DNA of 31,239 nucleotides, from contig JAEZUC010000033.1 of the NCBI GenBank assembly GCA_023443515.1, positions 1 through 31,239 of the forward strand, in the 5' to 3' direction. Positions 17,447 to 24,347 of this stretch are shown here, piece by piece. Under the pieces are notes generated by a model. That model had not been told where the DNA came from. It ran no database searches and saw only the letters and a program-made list of their open reading frames with translations. Each line of letters opens with the position of its first letter. Positions within the stretch are counted from its first letter, which is position 1. The DNA is from Bacillota bacterium. GTDB lineage: Bacteria > Bacillota > Clostridia > Acetivibrionales > DSM-1351. The position numbers and the translations under genes are program-made.

Positions 17447-18298
17447 TTAATCATTCGTAATATATGTCAAAATACAGTCGCTTCTATTTTTATTTATTCT
17501 ACTGTAAGCCTTTTTAGCCATCATATCATCTTCAAATAACCCGAAAACAGTAGGCCCGCTTCCGCTCATTATGCTTCCGATTGACCCTTTTGCAACTAAG
17601 TCCTTCTTGATTTTATCTATCAAAGGATATCTCTCCACCGTTACAGTTTCAAGAACGTTACACAAATTTCCTCCTATAAATTGGATATCTTTGTTCTCAA
17701 GTGCATTTATAAGCATTTCCGTTTTTGGCCTGTCAGTAATTTTGTCTAACTTTAAACTTTTGAATACGGATGCCGTAGAAACCCCAAACTTAGGTTTTAT
17801 CAGTATAACAGGGACAGCTTCCATTTTCGAAAGCGGTGTAATTATCTCTCCTATTCCTTCGGCCAGGGCAGTCCCGCCCACTATACAATACGGAACATCT
17901 GCACCTATTGTCTTTCCTATATCCATAAGCCCCTGTTGGTCAAGTCCAATTCCAAACAGTTCGTTCATTCCCTTTAAAACCGCTGCAGCATCTGTACTTC
18001 CTCCTGCAAGTCCGGCAGCCACAGGAATCCTTTTATCTATTTTGATTCGTACACCTGCATCCAATCCAAATTTTTCAATCACTTTTTCAGCAGCTTTATA
18101 GGCTATATTAGTATTGTTAGTCGGCACATATGGTGCTTCACATTCTATCTCAATACCCGATTTTATTTTCTGAATAGTTATGATATCATGCAATTGTAAG
18201 GTCTGCATAATCATTTTAAGGTTATGATAACCGTCGTCCCTTTTATTGAGTACATCCAGAGATAAATTTATCTTGGCATGTGCATTTAATGCTATCAT
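17447..18298 (-). CDS. ispE: 4-diphosphocytidyl-2-C-methyl-D-erythritol kinase
   Basis: A GHMP kinase of the MEP isoprenoid pathway, phosphorylating CDP-methylerythritol with ATP. The 283-residue form starts MIALNAHAKINLSLDV, the family N-terminus with the AKINL motif. The ATP-binding loop PVAAGLAGGSTDAAAVL lies near residues 92-108, and SIMSGSGPTVFGLF near 248-261 is the C-terminal GHMP motif. An in-frame extension of 14 codons to 18340 exists but runs through the promoter; AAAGGA eight bases before 18298 sets the start. ispE is followed by the gntR gene; sipL and veg lie upstream in separate units. Confidence 0.95.
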   Translation of the reverse strand: MIALNAHAKINLSLDVLNKRDDGYHNLKMIMQTLQLHDIITIQKIKSGIEIECEAPYVPTNNTNIAYKAAEKVIEKFGLDAGVRIKIDKRIPVAAGLAGGSTDAAAVLKGMNELFGIGLDQQGLMDIGKTIGADVPYCIVGGTALAEGIGEIITPLSKMEAVPVILIKPKFGVSTASVFKSLKLDKITDRPKTEMLINALENKDIQFIGGNLCNVLETVTVERYPLIDKIKKDLVAKGSIGSIMSGSGPTVFGLFEDDMMAKKAYSRINKNRSDCILTYITND

Positions 18299-18329
18299 TA
18301 TACATATCCTTTGCTTTATATTTAAGTAC

Positions 18330-18358
18330 ATTATATACAAAATACATACTTATATCAA
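18330..18358 (-). promoter_or_regulatory. Sigma-A promoter for ispE-gntR
   Basis: On the minus strand TTGATA (18353-18358) and TATAAT (18330-18335) are separated by exactly 17 bases. Predicted start near 18323, leader about 25 bases. Confidence 0.78.
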
Positions 18359-18432
18359 TAAATTCAATCACAACAAGCCTTCGGCAATTTTTGAATATGA
18401 AAATATAAAAAATAAATACACAAATTTAAAAT

Positions 18433-18470
18433 AAAAAGGTTCTTGAAATACCACTCTCAAGAACCTTTTT
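18433..18470. terminator. Terminator downstream of sipL
   Basis: A perfect 14-bp stem, AAAAAGGTTCTTGA (18433-18446) with TCAAGAACCTTTTT (18457-18470), ten-base loop, flanked by A and T runs on both sides. It begins 16 bases after the sipL stop in the minus direction. Confidence 0.88.
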
Positions 18471-18486
18471 ATAACTATTGCTATAA

Positions 18487-20055
18487 TTATATTGCCCTTT
18501 TTAGAATAAGCAGCTGCTGTCCCGGCATTAAGACATCCTTATCATTCAAATTATTAACCATAAGAAGATTATCCACAGTTGTCGAGTATTTCTTTGCAAT
18601 TTTCCACAAACTATCACCGGGTTGCACAATATATATTATTACACTAGGCTGTGAAAGGAGTTTTTTCTCATCCATTACACCCTCAGTAGCCTTATTTATA
18701 ACCGGGATAACTTTATTTGTTTCAACTCTTGCATTTACACCTATTGCGCAGCGAACCTCCACCTGATCTGACGAAAGCATGCTATAATTGCAATGCTCCA
18801 TTTCAACACTTGTATCAACCTTCATATCATTATTTAAACCTTTAATATCCACAACATGTTTAAATGGAATCTCTTTGCTATAGCAGAATACAGGCTGATT
18901 CTCATCATTAGACAGGTAAATCACATTATTTAATACAGAACCCTCTACAGTTAGTTTTTCATTCTCTATTTGAGTTTCAGACACGTTGCATTTGCTCAGT
19001 ACATTAAATATTTCATGAACCTCAGGGTTAAAATCCTCAAAGTTCAGGGTATCCTTTACAATAACCTGACTTTTATTCTCAGTAACGGTTTCGTCAATAG
19101 AAAACTGCTGTTTTTCCAGAATAATTCTGGCATTGGGACTATATGCATCAGACAGCACCTCAAAAGACTTTTTGTACAGGCCTGTTACATATATATTCAT
19201 TGTTGCTTCAGCCCTAAGATTTCTCTTTTCTCCGTCACTATCCTCAAAGGGTTCAACTTTGTAGTCGATCAAATCAAAGTCCACATTAACATCAGTATCC
19301 TCTCTGACACCTTCCAGTTCAATAAACTGTGTAAAAGTCAGCTCATTTTCCATATACTGCATGCTCCTGGTCTCATCATCTGCTATGTACAAGGTAGAAA
19401 TATTTATATCACCTTTTACTACTACATTACCGTCGGATATCTTAAAGTCCTTACCCGAAATCTTTAAGTCATTTCTAAGAATTTCAGCTATAGAAGGCTT
19501 TGTTGAAGGAAGTTCCATATCCTCCTTTATGACAAAGTTTACTTTATTACTGCCAAGATAAGTATTTATATCTATGTCCTCTTTCAAAACCTGAATATCG
19601 TCTATGCCCGTTATTCCCGAGGCTATCTCCCTTTCTAATTCGTCAAACACCCTGCAATTTATAGATAAAATAGCTTTTACATTTACCTTTCTTTCATTAA
19701 GGAGGGTGTAATCTATATGTTCAATTGTACCCTTTGCTCTGCTTTTAACACCGCTTCTTGCGCCGGGTATATCTATAGTATAAGAAAATGGAATATTTGT
19801 CGTAATACTCTTAATACTTCTATTTTCATCGGCTGAAATATACAGAATCTTAGCCAGCAGGCATCCTGAAACCACAGCTCTGTCAGTACCTGTATCACAC
19901 CCGGTAACGAAAACCTCCCCATCCAGAAGAAGTATTTTGGCAATATCCGGTTTAACATCCGGAACAATTATATCATTCTCAATAACATTATCTATTGTAT
20001 CCTCACCTAATAAATTATTTACTTTAAACGCCTGTTTTAACAACTCCAGAGACAT
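18487..20055 (-). CDS. sipL: SPOCS-repeat (DUF3794) and LysM protein, SipL-like
   Basis: A 522-residue protein with three SPOCS/DUF3794-type repeats (about 30-150, 165-285 and 325-445; note the recurring VKPDIAKIL / TKPSIAEIL and DE[NT]RS motifs) and a C-terminal LysM domain (about 472-520, YIVQPGDSLWKIAKKYSTTV). In Clostridioides difficile, SipL has this SPOCS/LysM architecture and binds SpoIVA to encase the forespore with coat. No signal peptide is present, fitting a mother-cell protein. GGGGAGG precedes the ATG. It lies between veg and ispE, the position of sipL-like genes in clostridia. The symbol rests on architecture and locus. Confidence 0.85.
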   Translation of the reverse strand: MSLELLKQAFKVNNLLGEDTIDNVIENDIIVPDVKPDIAKILLLDGEVFVTGCDTGTDRAVVSGCLLAKILYISADENRSIKSITTNIPFSYTIDIPGARSGVKSRAKGTIEHIDYTLLNERKVNVKAILSINCRVFDELEREIASGITGIDDIQVLKEDIDINTYLGSNKVNFVIKEDMELPSTKPSIAEILRNDLKISGKDFKISDGNVVVKGDINISTLYIADDETRSMQYMENELTFTQFIELEGVREDTDVNVDFDLIDYKVEPFEDSDGEKRNLRAEATMNIYVTGLYKKSFEVLSDAYSPNARIILEKQQFSIDETVTENKSQVIVKDTLNFEDFNPEVHEIFNVLSKCNVSETQIENEKLTVEGSVLNNVIYLSNDENQPVFCYSKEIPFKHVVDIKGLNNDMKVDTSVEMEHCNYSMLSSDQVEVRCAIGVNARVETNKVIPVINKATEGVMDEKKLLSQPSVIIYIVQPGDSLWKIAKKYSTTVDNLLMVNNLNDKDVLMPGQQLLILKRAI

Positions 20056-20195
20056 TTCTCCAACCTCCCCTTATCCTTAAATATTGCATCTCAACACTCT
20101 AAAAATAACTATGTACTATGTAATATATATTTTTCAGGCAGTGGTATTATTCCTCAAAAATACTTTTTATTGTATTTTATTCGTCTACAATAAAC

Positions 20196-20245
20196 AACAA
20201 AACAAAAAGGGGACACAAATACTTGTGTCCCCTTTTTGTTTTGTT
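20196..20245. terminator. Terminator downstream of veg
   Basis: A perfect 23-bp stem (20196-20218 with 20223-20245) with loop ATAC. It has a GC core (GGGGACAC) between A-rich and T-rich arms, so it can act in both directions. It lies about 70 bases after the veg stop. Confidence 0.85.
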
Positions 20246-20312
20246 ATATTATTAAGTTTCTCAGAAAGCTTATAACATAAATCCTAAGGATTAATAAAAA
20301 TCTCTAACAAGA

Positions 20313-20579
20313 TTAACATACCTGAATTTTTTTGTTATCCTTACATACAACTAATTCAACAGCTTTTGTCAATATATCTGTATAGCTATATGAAACTCTT
20401 CTGGTATTATCATACTCGTTTTCAAACTTAACTACGAAAATACTTGGATAAGTATTTTCCAAGACGCCTTCACGTATGAAAGATTTTTTACGTCCTTTAT
20501 TTGCTCTGAGCTGTACCTTTTCTCCAATACAGCCTTCGATATCTCTCTTTATCTGAAAAAGCTCTCCTTTGTCTATCAT
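20313..20579 (-). CDS. veg: Veg family protein (DUF1021)
   Basis: An 88-residue Veg protein, a small conserved Firmicute protein; in Bacillus subtilis it is very highly transcribed and affects biofilm matrix expression. The conserved RANKGRKKSFIREGVLENTYPSIFVV and RVSYSYTDILTKAVEL segments are clear and make an SH3-like beta barrel. Length is standard (about 85). GAGGTGAT lies three bases before the ATG. Two perfect sigma-A promoters lie immediately upstream, and a strong terminator follows. Confidence 0.95.
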   Translation of the reverse strand: MIDKGELFQIKRDIEGCIGEKVQLRANKGRKKSFIREGVLENTYPSIFVVKFENEYDNTRRVSYSYTDILTKAVELVVCKDNKKIQVC

Positions 20580-20606
20580 GGTATCACCTCATCATCAGTT
20601 TAATTT

Positions 20607-20635
20607 ATTATAGCATAAATTCGGACGCTTGTCAA
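20607..20635 (-). promoter_or_regulatory. Sigma-A promoter P2 of veg (proximal)
   Basis: Perfect consensus TTGACA (20630-20635) and TATAAT (20607-20612), 17-base spacer, on the minus strand. Start near 20600, about 21 bases before the veg ATG. Confidence 0.92.
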
Positions 20636-20644
20636 AAATATTAT

Positions 20645-20673
20645 ATTATACAAGCGTATTGCCCTTATGTCAA
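20645..20673 (-). promoter_or_regulatory. Sigma-A promoter P1 of veg (distal)
   Basis: A second perfect consensus, TTGACA (20668-20673) and TATAAT (20645-20650), 17-base spacer, 38 bases upstream of P2. Confidence 0.92.
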
Positions 20674-20730
20674 GCATTTTTTGTATGTTAGCCTGCTCCG
20701 GGGGTGCCTTTGAAAATAATCATCTGTTTC

Positions 20731-20958
20731 TTACTCACCTGGTTCTTCACTGATTTGTTCGTCATTGTTTTGTTCTTCACTATTTTCTCCTAAAATATCA
20801 AGATCATCTTCATCTGCATCAGCAATTAACCGAACCTCTACACCTTTAAGAATAATTATTTTTTTGCCATCACAGTCTTTGATGTCGTCTACCTTGAATA
20901 GAACATCCTTCTCATAAGATTTTCTGTAAACCAAGCTTCCTATTTCAATTTCCTTCAT
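20731..20958 (-). CDS. YabG-like N-terminal domain, lacking the protease part
   Basis: A 75-residue product whose first 55 residues match the N-terminal barrel of the sporulation protease YabG (IGSLVYRKSYEKDVLFKV, ILKGVEVRLIADADEDDL). Full YabG is about 290 residues with a U57 peptidase domain; here the frame stops after a 20-residue acidic tail (SEEQNNDEQISEEPGE). The 150 bases that follow hold the veg promoters rather than any continuation, so this is not a simple frameshift. It sits directly upstream of veg, the standard yabG position. It may be a remnant, or a stand-alone domain with a new role. The ribosome site GAAGGGA is weakly spaced (about 10 bases). Confidence 0.75.
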   Translation of the reverse strand: MKEIEIGSLVYRKSYEKDVLFKVDDIKDCDGKKIIILKGVEVRLIADADEDDLDILGENSEEQNNDEQISEEPGE

Positions 20959-20979
20959 AATTATTCTTTCCCTTCAAGT

Positions 20980-20988
20980 TATAGTATG
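20980..20988 (-). promoter_or_regulatory. Possible sporulation-type -10 element (CATACTATA)
   Basis: CATACTATA on the minus strand fits the sigma-K -10 pattern CATAnnnTA and resembles sigma-E/G elements. It lies 21 bases before the ATG of the yabG-like gene; yabG is sigma-K-dependent in Bacillus. No clear -35 was read. Confidence 0.4.
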
Positions 20989-21100
20989 CCAAATATATAA
21001 ATAATTATTAAATGTATAATAAATTTAGTAATTCAGCCATTATACCTTTATATAGTTCTCATATTTTATACTATGATTTTTGAAGCTTGCCTGTGAACTA

Positions 21101-21129
21101 TTGTATGAAGTCTATTTAAGTTATATAAT
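21101..21129 (+). promoter_or_regulatory. Possible sigma-A promoter for fhs
   Basis: TTGTAT (21101-21106) and perfect TATAAT (21124-21129) with a 17-base spacer. The -35 is poor, so this is tentative. It would give a leader of about 85 bases. Confidence 0.45.
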
Positions 21130-21221
21130 ATTTTCGTATTTAAGTTAATAATTCTAAACCTGTTATATATATGAAAATAATGTATTTATAAATAATAAAT
21201 GTATTGGAAGGGGTAATTATA

Positions 21222-22892
21222 TTGCAAACTGATATACAAATTGCACAGGGATGTAAAATGCAGCATATTGCAGATATAGCAAAAAGTCTTGGTATTGCTT
21301 CCGATGATCTTGAGTTCTATGGTAATTATAAAGCTAAGTTATCGGATAAGCTGTGGAATAAGGTAAAGGATAAAAAGGACGGTAAGCTTGTTCTTGTAAC
21401 CGCTATAAACCCTACTCCCGCTGGAGAAGGCAAAACCACAACTACCGTGGGTCTTGGACAAGCTATGGCGAAAATAGGGAAAAATGCCGTTATTGCGTTA
21501 CGAGAACCTTCTTTAGGCCCTGTAATGGGTATAAAGGGTGGTGCTGCAGGAGGCGGATATGCCCAGGTTGTTCCCATGGAGGATATAAACCTTCACTTTA
21601 CAGGTGATATGCATGCAATAACTGCTGCAAATAATCTTCTTTCAGCTGCAATAGACAACCATCTTCAGCAAGGGAATACACTGAATATTGATCCCCGTCA
21701 AATTGTCTGGAAGCGCTGTATGGACATGAATGACAGAGCGCTTAGAAACGTAATTGTCGGACTTGGTGGAAAAATAAACGGAGTCCCAAGAGAAGACGGC
21801 TTCAATATCACTGTTGCTTCGGAAATAATGGCAATACTCTGCCTTGCTCTTGATATTACTGACTTAAAAAACAGACTGGGCCGTATTATTATCGGATACA
21901 CATATGAAGGGAATCCAGTTACGGCACATGACCTGAGAGTTGACGGTGCAATGACCCTTTTGTTAAAAGATGCAATAAAACCAAATTTGGTTCAGACCCT
22001 TGAAGGAACTCCCGCTTTAATGCATGGTGGACCTTTTGCAAATATTGCCCACGGATGTAATAGTATTTCGGCTACAAAACTTGCACTGAAAATGGCAGAC
22101 TACGTTATTACAGAAGCAGGCTTTGGTGCAGACCTTGGTGCAGAGAAATTCTTTGATATAAAATGCAGATTTGCAGGCTTTAAACCTGATGCGGTTGTCC
22201 TTGTAGCCACAATAAGGGCTCTCAAATATAACGGCGGTGTAAAAAAAGAAAATCTAAAAGAAGAAAACCTAGATGCCTTAACCAAAGGTTTTTCAAATGC
22301 AGAAAAACATATCGAAAACCTAAAACAGTTTTGTGTGCCTGTTATGGTTGCAATTAACCACTTTGACACCGACACCGAAGCTGAAATCAAGTTGGTTAAA
22401 GAAAAGTGCAATTCTATGGGTGTTGAGGTTGCTTTTTCAGATGTATTTCTACAGGGCGGAGAAGGCGGAATAGAGCTTGCAGAAAAACTCGTGGCTCTGA
22501 TTGATTCTAATGTTTCAAATTTTGCACCTATTTATGATGAAAAGCTCCCAATAAAGGAAAAAGTGCAACAGATAGTTTCAAAGATTTATGGTGGCAGAAA
22601 TGTTATATATAATGCCACTGCAGAAAAATCTATTGCTAAGATAGAGGAAATGGGGTTGGACAGACTGCCAATCTGTATGGCGAAGACTCAATATTCCTTG
22701 TCTGATAATCCTCTACTTCTTGGGAGGCCTCAGGATTTTGATGTTACGGTAAAGGAAGTTCGTATTTCCGCAGGAGCCGCATTTATAGTAGTACTTACCG
22801 GAGACATTATGACTATGCCCGGATTACCTAAAGTGCCGGCAGCAGAGAGAATTGACATTGATGATACAGGTGTTATTACAGGACTATTCTAA
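21222..22892 (+). CDS. fhs: Formate-tetrahydrofolate ligase
   Basis: Joins formate to tetrahydrofolate using ATP, giving 10-formyl-THF for purine synthesis and one-carbon metabolism. The 556-residue product has the nucleotide loop TPAGEGKTTTTVGLGQAM (about residues 65-82), REPSLGPVMGIKGGAAGGGY, NIAHGCNS and PGLPKVPAAERIDID near the end, all family hallmarks. Two in-frame TTG codons could start it; GGAAGGGG lies at 21206-21213, eight bases before the second TTG, and the resulting 556 residues is the standard family length, so 21222 is chosen. It is monocistronic, closed by the terminator at 22900-22946. Confidence 0.96.
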   Translation: MQTDIQIAQGCKMQHIADIAKSLGIASDDLEFYGNYKAKLSDKLWNKVKDKKDGKLVLVTAINPTPAGEGKTTTTVGLGQAMAKIGKNAVIALREPSLGPVMGIKGGAAGGGYAQVVPMEDINLHFTGDMHAITAANNLLSAAIDNHLQQGNTLNIDPRQIVWKRCMDMNDRALRNVIVGLGGKINGVPREDGFNITVASEIMAILCLALDITDLKNRLGRIIIGYTYEGNPVTAHDLRVDGAMTLLLKDAIKPNLVQTLEGTPALMHGGPFANIAHGCNSISATKLALKMADYVITEAGFGADLGAEKFFDIKCRFAGFKPDAVVLVATIRALKYNGGVKKENLKEENLDALTKGFSNAEKHIENLKQFCVPVMVAINHFDTDTEAEIKLVKEKCNSMGVEVAFSDVFLQGGEGGIELAEKLVALIDSNVSNFAPIYDEKLPIKEKVQQIVSKIYGGRNVIYNATAEKSIAKIEEMGLDRLPICMAKTQYSLSDNPLLLGRPQDFDVTVKEVRISAGAAFIVVLTGDIMTMPGLPKVPAAERIDIDDTGVITGLF

Positions 22893-22899
22893 TAAAATA

Positions 22900-22946
22900 A
22901 ATAAAAGATAGCCGTCCCTTAAGTGATGGTCGGCTATCTTTTATTT
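22900..22946. terminator. Bidirectional terminator between fhs and the CotS-like gene
   Basis: A 16-bp perfect outer stem (22900-22915 with 22931-22946; core AGATAGCCG/CGGCTATCT) with A and T runs at either side, between two convergent genes. Confidence 0.88.
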
Positions 22947-22959
22947 ACAGTGGATTTTT

Positions 22960-23943
22960 TTATAATGCATTAAATTTCTCCAAAAATATTCTGTGGCACT
23001 GTGCCTCATCGATAACTTCCTGTATCCTAAGCAGATAACTTTGTTCAGACCAGCTTTTTCTGCTGTTATAATACTTATTTATTACCCTCCAGAACTTCTG
23101 TGGAAACATTAGCATGATTTTCATGAGATTCATATCACTGTCACTTAGGGTTTCATAACGGCTGTATTCATTTAGTATAACAACTGCTTCATTGATATCC
23201 CAGTTACATTTTCTCATTTTTCTTCTCAGAAGATTTACAAGATCATATACCTTTAAATCATAGCAACAGTATTCAAAATTAATCAAAAACATTTCATCAT
23301 TCAGCAAGTATATATTATGATGGTTAAAATCATGATGCGAAATTGTCCTGTTTTCCTGAGCTTCTTCTACAAGTTCGTAATAATCGGATGTAAGAAGCAT
23401 ACCTAATGCCTTTTCACCAACTTCGTAGAAATAATCAATATTCTTAGTCACCAAATTATCAAATTTCATTCTACCCTTTTGTGCATTTTTTTTTAGTTTC
23501 TTTATTTCATCCAAACGTTTTCTGTAGCTCCCCGGCATTCTCCCCAGTTCACTTCTTCCATAGCTGTTCTCAGAGCAAATAAACCCGTAGGAAGCCCTGT
23601 GCATTTTAGCAAGTAACCCTGCACATTCTATTGTTTCCTCTCTATTATCAAGATTGCATTCCCTTCCCTCTATATAATCAGTTATATAAACAGTCTGGTC
23701 GTTAAACTGCATACTATAGTCGCCTTTAACAGTAGGGATATTTCTATCAATATGTATAAATCCTTTATTAAACAAATGTTCTTTTACTTCCCCTATGAAA
23801 TTAATTCTTTCCTGCTTAACCGTTGATATTTTTACAAGTTTTCTACCCGTTTCCGTATCTGCCAGAAACATATCCCTGAAGTTATTTAAATTCTTAATTT
23901 TGAGATTGTAATTTAATTGCAGTTCCTTTTCAAATTCATTCAT
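22960..23943 (-). CDS. CotS-family spore coat protein / kinase fold
   Basis: A 327-residue protein of the aminoglycoside phosphotransferase/choline kinase fold, CotS subfamily, found in spore coats. Visible features are an N-lobe with GRKLVKIST (about 34-42), the hinge VYITDYIEGREC, and the catalytic-loop motif ISHHDFNHHNIYLL (H-x-D-x4-N). The usual DFG-equivalent Asp of I-D-F is replaced by Asn in LINFEYCCYDLKVYDL, so phosphotransfer may be lost. GGAGG lies five bases before ATG 23943, so a TTG four codons upstream, which contains that site, is rejected. It converges on fhs. The upstream region is a long non-coding stretch. Confidence 0.8.
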   Translation of the reverse strand: MNEFEKELQLNYNLKIKNLNNFRDMFLADTETGRKLVKISTVKQERINFIGEVKEHLFNKGFIHIDRNIPTVKGDYSMQFNDQTVYITDYIEGRECNLDNREETIECAGLLAKMHRASYGFICSENSYGRSELGRMPGSYRKRLDEIKKLKKNAQKGRMKFDNLVTKNIDYFYEVGEKALGMLLTSDYYELVEEAQENRTISHHDFNHHNIYLLNDEMFLINFEYCCYDLKVYDLVNLLRRKMRKCNWDINEAVVILNEYSRYETLSDSDMNLMKIMLMFPQKFWRVINKYYNSRKSWSEQSYLLRIQEVIDEAQCHRIFLEKFNAL

Positions 23944-24298
23944 AATGCCCTCCAAGAGCTGTTTTTTGCCGGTAGTGCAAACTTTAACAGCGTGTACATT
24001 TTATTTAATAACAGTTTCTTTACAGCATAAAATGACTATTAAGCAAAATGTGATACTAAATTATATGAAAAGTATAGGCTTTGTAGAATTAAAACTTTAA
24101 GTACATAAAAAAGAATACTCAATGCTTAAATGCCTTCTTTAAATTATTGTGGTAGCCTGTAGTCTCCTAAATGCTACTCTGAATATGATTAACTACCCCA
24201 CTATAAAAAACAGGTATAAAGGCATTTTAAAACCACAGCTCACTATTCTGGCTAAAACAAATCATGTACTTTCATACATATAAACTTGAAAAGGCGAA
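23944..24298. other. 355-base non-coding gap with nested inverted repeats
   Basis: No gene was found between the CotS-like start and the por terminator. It holds three nested inverted repeats. The outer is TTAAATGCCTT (24126-24136) with AAGGCATTTTAA (24219-24230). The middle is GTGGTAG (24149-24155) with CTACCCCAC (24193-24201). The inner is GTAG with CTAC within 24152-24177. I recognise no known riboswitch. It could be a structured leader of the CotS-like gene, a small RNA, or a decayed small mobile element. Confidence 0.5.
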
Positions 24299-24299
24299 A

Positions 24300-24332
24300 A
24301 AAACCCGCAGGACTTAAAATCCTACGGGTTTT
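24300..24332. terminator. Terminator downstream of nifJ/por
   Basis: AAAACCCGCAGGA (24300-24312) pairs with TCCTACGGGTTTT (24320-24332) with one mismatch and a seven-base loop; A and T runs flank it. It lies 15 bases past the por stop in the minus direction. Confidence 0.88.
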
Positions 24333-24347
24333 AATAATTGAATTATA

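Noticed and set aside
17571..18101. 176-codon plus-strand frame opposite ispE
   Set aside because: It lies wholly antisense to a well-identified kinase gene; low-complexity hydrophobic composition typical of a shadow frame.
18970..19467. 165-codon plus-strand frame opposite sipL
   Set aside because: Antisense to the SPOCS/LysM gene with no recognisable domain or promoter.
20196..20245. Perfect 23-bp inverted repeat considered as an insertion-sequence or MITE relic
   Set aside because: Loop of four bases, GC core with A/T flanks and position just after veg make a terminator the simpler reading.
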